Positions 60,249 to 64,000 of a DNA stretch of 64,000 bases are shown in pieces (the stretch's first letter is position 1; the number at the start of each line of letters is the position of its first letter). A program made the position numbers and the translations under genes. Where the stretch lies: NCBI GenBank assembly GCA_900100835.1, contig FNCM01000003.1, forward strand, positions 186,001-250,000. The letters run 5' to 3'. The notes under the pieces are model-generated. The model saw only the letters and a list, made by a program, of their open reading frames with translations. It was not told the origin of the DNA and searched no databases. The DNA comes from Selenomonas sp. WCT3. GTDB taxonomy: Bacteria; Bacillota; Negativicutes; Selenomonadales; Selenomonadaceae.

Positions 60249-61313
60249 ATGCAAAAGAAGTCTCTTTCGAAGGTTGTGGCGGTAATGCTGGCAGCTTCCT
60301 GCGTGGCGATTCCCCTGCAGGCCATGGCGGCTGCGGTAGATTACACGAAACTTTATTCCGGTGTGGATTACCAGAATAAGACGACTTGTGTTATTGGCCC
60401 GGAAAGCCAGAATATGGATTCGGTGGGAGCGACCATCGGGTATGCCTATCTCAAATCGAAGCTAGGAATGGCGACAGAACCGCGGGTGGCAGCACCACTG
60501 AATCGCGATATGAGCTATATGCTGGAGTATTTCCACCTTCCGCAGCCGGCTGTTATGAACGATGCGACAGGCCAGCAGGTCATTCTCGTGGATCACAGCA
60601 GCTATGGGGCAGCCATAAATGGCATGAAAAAAGCCCGCATCGTGGAGGTCATTGACCGCCATAACTTGGGGGGCTTGCAATCCGATGGCTTGGTTTATTC
60701 GCGAAATATCCCGACGGCGGCGACTTCTTCTATCGTGTATCTTTCCTTCAAGGAAACTGGTGTCGATATGCCAAAGGCAATCGCGGGTGTTTTGTTTGCC
60801 GGGGTAATGTCAGCAACCGATAATTTACAGGGAAGCAATGTGACGGCGCTGGATCGTCAGGCCTATGAAGAGCTCAAGGGAAAGGCTGGGGTCGAGGACA
60901 TTAACGGGTTCCATAAGGCATTGGAAAAAGCGGCGTTTACCCATGAGGGCATGAGTGACAAGGAAATCTTTGAGACGGATTGCAAGGACTACGCCGTAAA
61001 AGATTGGGCGATGACCATCAGTCAGTTGGAATGCCTCAATGACGAAGAGTTTGCCCAGATGAAGGAGCGCATGCTGGCATATATGAATAAGATTCCTGGC
61101 CGCAAAACTGGAATACTCTATTTCCTCGTGCTCAAAAACCGTAGCACGGGCGCAGCGGAACTCTTGTATACGGGGGATATGGCTGAGTCCGTAGCGAAAA
61201 AAGCCTTTGCTGGGGCGGATGCGAATCATGCGGTCCTCAAGAATAATGCAGACCGCAAGCGTGATGTCGAGCCGGCAATCCGCACGGAACTGGAACGTTA
61301 TATGCAGTATTGA
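60249..61313 (+). CDS. Exported, degenerate family II (DHH) pyrophosphatase-like protein
   Basis: A 354-aa protein clearly related to Mn-dependent family II inorganic pyrophosphatases, but exported and lacking metal ligands. The signal peptide (MQKKSLSKVVAVMLAASCVA; cleavage near QAMAA at 26-28) is followed by VIGPESQNMDS (50-58, where the enzyme has GHxNPDxD: His and one Asp are lost). VDH (114-116) is kept, and IDRH (135-138) replaces IDHH. The DHHA2 lobe is present through the RKRDVEPA end, the position of SRKKQ. ATG 60249 follows AAGGAG. Pyrophosphatase activity is doubtful; a binding role outside the cytoplasm is more likely. Confidence 0.85.
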   Translation: MQKKSLSKVVAVMLAASCVAIPLQAMAAAVDYTKLYSGVDYQNKTTCVIGPESQNMDSVGATIGYAYLKSKLGMATEPRVAAPLNRDMSYMLEYFHLPQPAVMNDATGQQVILVDHSSYGAAINGMKKARIVEVIDRHNLGGLQSDGLVYSRNIPTAATSSIVYLSFKETGVDMPKAIAGVLFAGVMSATDNLQGSNVTALDRQAYEELKGKAGVEDINGFHKALEKAAFTHEGMSDKEIFETDCKDYAVKDWAMTISQLECLNDEEFAQMKERMLAYMNKIPGRKTGILYFLVLKNRSTGAAELLYTGDMAESVAKKAFAGADANHAVLKNNADRKRDVEPAIRTELERYMQY

Positions 61314-61328
61314 TACCTGGAGAATAAG

Positions 61329-61362
61329 AAACAGCGCAGGCTGCAGGGCTTGCGCTGTTTTT
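61329..61362 (+). terminator. Terminator of the UPF0158-pyrophosphatase-like pair
   Basis: AAACAGCGCAGGC pairs with GCTTGCGCTGTTT, followed by T residues. Confidence 0.85.
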
Positions 61363-61468
61363 GTGTGAATTTTTGCCAGAACCTGTTCAAAATGATATAA
61401 TTACGATTGTATGATTTTTTTAGACGCGGCAGGTGTATTGGCATGTGCCCAAACAGGAGGTGTCTTTT

Positions 61469-62926
61469 TTGACACAGTTTGATAAACGAAACATTTCCAT
61501 GATGATGGATTTTTATGAAATGACCATGGCGAATGGCTATTTCCAGGATCATGATAAAGACGTACAGGTGGCATTTGACGTATTTTATCGCGCCAATCCC
61601 GACAAGGGCGGCTTTGCGATTTTTGCTGGCTTGGAGCAAATCATCGAGTACGTGGAAAACATGGAATTTTCGAAAGAAGATGTGGAATACTTCCGTCAGC
61701 AGCATATCTTCTCGGAAGCGTTCCTGCAGTATTTGGAAAACTTCCATTTCTCCGGCGATATTTATGCTCTGCCGGAAGGCACGATCATGTATCCGAATGA
61801 ACCATGCATCACGGTAGTGGCTCCGCTTATCGATGCGCAGCTGGTCGAAACGGCAATTCTCGCGCAAATCAATCATCAGTCTTTGATTGCGACGAAAGCC
61901 CGCCGCATTGTAAAAGCGGCCGATGGCCGGGCAGTATCGGACTTTGGCGCGCGTCGGGCACATAACATGGATGCGGCAACCTATGGAGCCCGTGCGGCTT
62001 ATATCGGTGGTGTGGTCGGCACGGCGACGGTATCGGCAGGTCAGATGTTCAACATTCCGATTTCGGGCACGATGGCGCACAGCTGGGTTATGTTCTATAA
62101 GGATGAGTATACGGCTTTCAAGAAATATGCGGAGACTTATCCGGATGCAACGGTGCTGCTCGTAGATACCTATGATGTTATCCATTCGGGCATCCCGAAT
62201 GCCATCCGCGTGGCGCATGAGGTCTTGGAGCCTATGGGCAAGCGCCTCGTCGGCATTCGCATCGATTCGGGCGATTTGGCGTACCTGTCCAAACGCGTGC
62301 GCAAGATGCTCGATAATGCCGGTTTGGAAGACTGCAAGATTGTCGTCTCGAACAGCCTCGATGAATTTACGGTTACGTCGCTTTTGAATCAGGGGGCCTG
62401 CATCGACAGCTTCGGTATCGGCGAACGCCTGATTACGGCTAAATCCGAGCCGGTATTCGGTGCGGTGTACAAGCTGGCTGCCGTGGGCGAGAATGGGGAA
62501 TTTGCACCGCGCATCAAGGTTTCGGAAAATATCGAGAAAATCACGAATCCGGGCCTTAAAGATCTCTATCGCGTCTATGATGCCGATGGTCATGCGGTGG
62601 CTGATATGCTGGCGGTGTGCGGGGAACCTATCGATCTTTCGGAGCCGTTCCGTTATGTCGACCCAGTCAAGCCGTGGAAGAACCGTACCTTTGAAGGCTG
62701 CACCATCAAAAATCTGCGCAAGCTCTATGTGCGTCAGGGCAAGCGCACGGAAGAGCTGCCGACGCTTGACGAAATCCGCACGTATGTCAAGCAACAGCTC
62801 GACAACGAGATTTGGGAAGAGGAGCAGCGCTTCGAAAATCCGCACCGCCATTATCTCGATATGACGCCGGCTTACTACGAGCTCAAGATGGAGCTGTTGT
62901 CTAAGACGCGCGAAGAGCACGCCTGA
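61469..62926 (+). CDS. pncB: Nicotinate phosphoribosyltransferase
   Basis: Joins nicotinate to PRPP in NAD salvage. The 485-aa protein carries DFYEMTMANGYF at the N-terminus, SDFGARRAHNMDAAT (with the PncB catalytic region), SGTMAHSWVMFY, GIRIDSGDLAYLS and SFGIGERLITA. TTG 61469 is chosen: AGGAGG (61455-61460) is 8 bases upstream. The longer frame adds 12 non-conserved residues. It is followed at 51 bases by aroE. Confidence 0.94.
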   Translation: MTQFDKRNISMMMDFYEMTMANGYFQDHDKDVQVAFDVFYRANPDKGGFAIFAGLEQIIEYVENMEFSKEDVEYFRQQHIFSEAFLQYLENFHFSGDIYALPEGTIMYPNEPCITVVAPLIDAQLVETAILAQINHQSLIATKARRIVKAADGRAVSDFGARRAHNMDAATYGARAAYIGGVVGTATVSAGQMFNIPISGTMAHSWVMFYKDEYTAFKKYAETYPDATVLLVDTYDVIHSGIPNAIRVAHEVLEPMGKRLVGIRIDSGDLAYLSKRVRKMLDNAGLEDCKIVVSNSLDEFTVTSLLNQGACIDSFGIGERLITAKSEPVFGAVYKLAAVGENGEFAPRIKVSENIEKITNPGLKDLYRVYDADGHAVADMLAVCGEPIDLSEPFRYVDPVKPWKNRTFEGCTIKNLRKLYVRQGKRTEELPTLDEIRTYVKQQLDNEIWEEEQRFENPHRHYLDMTPAYYELKMELLSKTREEHA

Positions 62927-62977
62927 GCCTGGCTGACAGGTAAGCCAAGACGGTGACAAGATTCGGAGGGATTTGTG

Positions 62978-63829
62978 ATGCTTACGGGAACGACCAAAAA
63001 TCTTGCGGTAATCGGCTGGCCAATAGCGCATTCGCTCTCGCCGGTTTTACAGAATGCAGCTATTGAAAAGGCAGGTCTGGATTACGTTTATACCGCATTG
63101 CCGGTAAAACCGGAGGACTTGCCGGCAGCGGTGCAGGGCTTGAAGGCGTTGCAGTTTCGCGGCTGGAATGTCACGATTCCGCACAAGACGGCTATCATGC
63201 CCCTATTGGATGCTATTGATGAGGATGCGCGTATCATTGGAGCGGTCAATACGGTCGTCAACGAGGATGGCCATTTGACGGGCTATAATACCGATGTGAC
63301 GGGCTTTATCCAGGCGCTGCTGGACGCAGGCTTTGCGCCGCGGGGAAAGACAGCGGTGCTCTTGGGCGCAGGCGGCGCGGCCCGCGCGGTCATCTGGGGG
63401 CTTATCAAGGCGGGCGTTACAGCCATCCATATCGGTGTGCGGAATCCTGCCAAAATCCAGCCGCTGGTTCGCGAGTTTGGCGCCTATGGCACGCTTACGG
63501 CCAGCCATTGGGAACAGGAGGACTTTGCGGCAAAACTTTTATCCGCGGATCTTTTGGTCAATACGACGCCGCTGGGCATGACGCCGCAGACCGATGCCAT
63601 GCCGCCCGTTGACTGGTCAAATGTCAAGGCGGATGCGTTTGTCTATGATATCATCTACACGCCTGCGGAAACGCGTTTGCTGCGTGAGGCGCGTGAACAT
63701 GGCCATCGCATCCTGAATGGCGAAGGCATGCTCGCCGGACAGGGCGCGGCTGCTTTTCGCAAATGGACAGGCGTCACGCCGGATACCGGGCTGATGAAAG
63801 CCAGGCTGCGGGAAGCATTGTCAACGTGA
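62978..63829 (+). CDS. aroE: Shikimate dehydrogenase
   Basis: Reduces 3-dehydroshikimate with NADPH in the shikimate route. The 283-aa protein has IGWPIAHSLSPVLQN (shikimate site), NVTIPHKT (catalytic Lys), GAVNTVV, YNTDVTGF, the dinucleotide motif LGAGGAARAVIWGL, NTTPLGM and GEGMLAGQGA near the C-terminus. ATG 62978 is 7 bases after CGGAGGG; GTG 62975 is less likely. Its pathway matches aroF-tyrA earlier in the window, but it is outside the T-box unit. Confidence 0.95.
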   Translation: MLTGTTKNLAVIGWPIAHSLSPVLQNAAIEKAGLDYVYTALPVKPEDLPAAVQGLKALQFRGWNVTIPHKTAIMPLLDAIDEDARIIGAVNTVVNEDGHLTGYNTDVTGFIQALLDAGFAPRGKTAVLLGAGGAARAVIWGLIKAGVTAIHIGVRNPAKIQPLVREFGAYGTLTASHWEQEDFAAKLLSADLLVNTTPLGMTPQTDAMPPVDWSNVKADAFVYDIIYTPAETRLLREAREHGHRILNGEGMLAGQGAAAFRKWTGVTPDTGLMKARLREALST

Positions 63830-63863
63830 TAACAGAATACATAGTTAATCCATAACAGCAAAG

Positions 63864-63899
63864 AACAGCATCATCTACTAGGGATGGTGCTGTTTTTTG
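63864..63899 (+). terminator. Terminator of aroE
   Basis: AACAGCATCA pairs with TGGTGCTGTT, followed by T6. Confidence 0.85.
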
Positions 63900-63941
63900 T
63901 ACCCGTAAAAGCACTGAAATGCATGGGAAGATGAGGAGGAA

Positions 63942-64000
63942 ATGCTTTTTTTTGGCGAAGAAAGCAGAAAGCATAATATGGTGTCGACCGTGAGAGGGAG
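63942..64000 (+). CDS. Possible start of a gene cut by the window end
   Basis: ATG 63942 lies just after GAGGAGGA and opens a frame (MLFFGEESRKHNMVSTVRG) to the end of the window. The spacing to the ribosome binding site is short, and an internal ATG at 63978 is also possible. Too short to identify. Confidence 0.3.
   Translation, partial: MLFFGEESRKHNMVSTVRG

Noticed and set aside
61298..63031. 577-codon minus-strand frame opposite pncB
   Set aside because: Antisense shadow; pncB on the plus strand has all family motifs.
1..64000. tRNA, rRNA, prophage or insertion sequence genes
   Set aside because: No clover-leaf with a T-loop/acceptor pattern, rRNA segment, transposase, integrase or phage structural gene was recognised on either strand by reading.

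Overview
The window looks like chromosomal DNA of an anaerobic diderm Firmicute of the Negativicutes (Selenomonas/Mitsuokella/Megamonas type). Supporting signs are Firmicute-style features (T-box leader, strong GGAGG ribosome binding sites, LacI/CRE-like operators, intrinsic terminators), a predicted outer-membrane barrel protein in a sugar locus, a stand-alone OadA-type carboxyltransferase, and anaerobic metalloenzymes (HypF, CooS). The genus is inferred, not proven. No tRNA, rRNA, CRISPR array or insertion sequence was seen.

Layout. 1-4.1 kb: 5' part of hypF (minus), a structured RNA/leader with tandem hairpins, and a periplasmic-sensor hybrid histidine kinase whose receiver domain is broken by a one-base A-run frameshift. 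4.1-8.7 kb (minus): a variant nickel CO-dehydrogenase (CooS family, His-rich N-terminus, one C-cluster cysteine replaced by Asp) followed by a substrate-binding lipoprotein, permease and ATPase. 9.1-17.5 kb: LysM-like exported protein, glycerate kinase, then a fructan locus made of a LacI repressor, cytosolic GH32, LacY/CscB-like symporter, outer-membrane barrel and exported GH32, with twin operators at the promoter. 17.6-28.7 kb: housekeeping genes (methyltransferase, class II aldolase, RluA, uracil/xanthine permease, aspartate kinase, aminotransferase, DUF47-Pit phosphate pair, nucleoside kinase).

28.8-47.1 kb: a visibly AT-richer defence island. It starts with a methyltransferase and a PLD-helicase-DUF3427 protein. 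A divergent XRE regulator faces a nine-gene, tightly packed operon: DndC-like PAPS-reductase/ATP-pyrophosphatase, DUF4007, a 1199-aa P-loop ATPase, a cysteine desulfurase, a DUF262/HNH protein, a PLD-SF2 helicase, a 56-aa protein, a DndD-like SMC ATPase and a 182-aa orphan. This reads as a DNA phosphorothioation-type modification set (sulfur donor, sulfur activation, DndD ATPase) interleaved with an effector set. It resembles the DndCDEA-PbeABCD concept but has orphan parts, and its promoter has a repressor site in the spacer, a short terminated RNA and a second identical operator before the first gene.

47.2-64 kb: AGCS amino-acid symporter, OadA-type carboxyltransferase, membrane-anchored Ala/Lys-rich protein, YjiH-like membrane protein, CAP-domain protein, D-amino-acid aminotransferase, ACT + DUF711 pair, endonuclease III, GNAT, a T-box-controlled aroF-tyrA operon, UPF0158 plus an exported, degenerate family II pyrophosphatase, pncB and aroE. 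Short TGAC-based tandem repeats recur in at least four intergenic regions, including the right edge of the island.
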